In this document: positions 63,511 to 64,000 of the stretch, piece after piece | Layout: every line of letters begins with the position of its first letter | Numbering within the stretch: position 1 is the stretch's first letter | DNA from: an uncultured Micrococcaceae bacterium | GTDB taxonomy: Bacteria; Actinomycetota; Actinomycetes; Actinomycetales; Micrococcaceae | Length of the DNA: 64,000 nt | Assembly: GCA_947502645.1 (NCBI GenBank) | Contig: CANNAD010000002.1 | Coordinates: 248,001 to 312,000, forward strand | Direction: 5' to 3' | Translations under genes and position numbers: made by a program | The notes under the pieces: model-generated | What the model saw: the letters and a program-made list of their open reading frames with translations, nothing else | Told to the model about the DNA's origin: nothing | Database searches by the model: none

Positions 63511-64000
63511 GTGTTTGGACGTAAGAACGAGGCGCCTACAGCCCAGGAACAGTACCCGCAGGAAGCTCCAGTCGTAACCGGCAAGGGAGCACCGACACCA
63601 AAGCGCAGGACCCAGGAAGCTGCGCGGAAACGCCCCTTGGTCCCGGATGACCGGAAAGCAGCGAAGAAGGCGAATCGGGAAGCGATGGCCATTGAGCGGT
63701 CCCGGATGCGTCAGGCGCTGGAAACTGGTGAGGAACGCTATCTCCCACTCAGGGACAAGGGACTGAACCGTCGGTTTGTTCGAGACTTTGTCGACGCTCG
63801 CTGGAATGTGGGCGAGTTCCTGCTCGCGTTCGCACTGGCGTTCGTTGTCCTCAGTCTCGTGCCGAGCCCCGCCCTGCAGGAAATCATACTGATCGCGTTC
63901 TTCGTCATCATGGCGGGAGTGGTTGTGGATTCCATTCTTCTGTCCCGCACCCTGCGCAAGCGCCTGACCTCAAATCTCGACGGCCCAGATCAGGGCGACA
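63511..64000 (+). CDS. DUF3043 family protein (cut by window edge)
   Basis: The first 163 codons of a DUF3043 protein, a family restricted to actinobacteria and of unknown function. A basic, Ala/Lys-rich N-terminal region (TPKRRTQEAARKRPLVPDDRKAAKKANREAMAIERSRMRQAL) is followed by GEERYLPLRDKGLNRRFVRDFVDARWNVGEF, then two membrane helices (FLLAFALAFVVLSLVPS, EIILIAFFVIMAGVVVDSILL). GTG start. The rest lies beyond base 64000. Confidence 0.85.
   Translation, partial: MFGRKNEAPTAQEQYPQEAPVVTGKGAPTPKRRTQEAARKRPLVPDDRKAAKKANREAMAIERSRMRQALETGEERYLPLRDKGLNRRFVRDFVDARWNVGEFLLAFALAFVVLSLVPSPALQEIILIAFFVIMAGVVVDSILLSRTLRKRLTSNLDGPDQGD

Noticed and set aside
1-64000. Insertion sequences, prophage, integrases and CRISPR arrays
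   Set aside because: I found no transposase or integrase motifs, no regularly spaced repeats and no terminal inverted repeats with target duplications.

Overview
The window is GC-rich chromosomal DNA from an actinobacterium, most likely a member of the Micrococcaceae close to Arthrobacter. I infer this from a mycothiol gene (mshC), a complete Pup-proteasome locus, a naturally fused PafB-PafC regulator, RbpA, polyprenol-phosphate mannose synthase, a cytochrome c oxidase with an actinobacterial fourth subunit (ctaF), a two-heme QcrC, and a TetR-type BioQ biotin regulator. I see no insertion sequence, phage, plasmid or CRISPR structure.

Layout. 0-1.7 kb: divergent glgC (cut by the window edge) and glgA/glgM, for glycogen or alpha-glucan synthesis. 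1.7-9.5 kb: an acyl-CoA oxidase/dehydrogenase and a TetR regulator diverge from thiolase, FabG-type reductase and MaoC hydratase, a set resembling the mycobacterial fadE5/fadA2/fabG4/htdX locus; then kynureninase. 9.5-17 kb: tRNA-Leu(GAG), an M20 peptidase with an acyl-CoA dehydrogenase, small conserved proteins, a degenerate aldo/keto reductase, uppP, mshC and a PAC2 protein. 17-27.5 kb: the proteasome operon, M50 protease - trmI - arc - dop - pup - prcB - prcA - pafA - two FKBP isomerases, closed by a strong terminator. 27.5-35.6 kb: pafBC, a small membrane protein, tatA, tatC, the Ski2-like helicase helY and an amidohydrolase. 35.6-43.6 kb: a structured non-coding stretch, ppm, rbpA with a SigR-type promoter, SPFH/NfeD, RlmA-like methyltransferase, an S9 peptidase and an aldehyde dehydrogenase. 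43.6-49.1 kb: a more accessory stretch with a GNAT acetyltransferase, an orphan protein, a UvrA-like ABC protein of the DrrC type, and a membrane protein with a YtrA-type GntR regulator. 49.1-53 kb: bioQ/bioB, small proteins and trpD. 53-61.5 kb: the respiratory supercomplex genes ctaE-qcrCAB facing gntR, ctaF, ctaD and ctaC. 61.5-64 kb: an iron-sulfur carrier, an M20 dipeptidase and the start of a DUF3043 protein.

How the parts fit. The pupylation genes, their DNA-damage regulator PafBC and the Tat translocase sit side by side. The bc1 and aa3 genes encode one bc1-aa3 supercomplex. A recurring feature is a TANNNT -10 element exactly 6 or 7 nt before a start codon that lacks a Shine-Dalgarno site. 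I count 17 such starts, suggesting many leaderless mRNAs. The least explained items are a structured RNA candidate upstream of ppm (about 35685-35895), an aldo/keto reductase that has lost three of its four catalytic residues, a nested palindromic repeat at 9539-9596, and two operators (TetR and BioQ) built directly onto promoter elements or the start codon.
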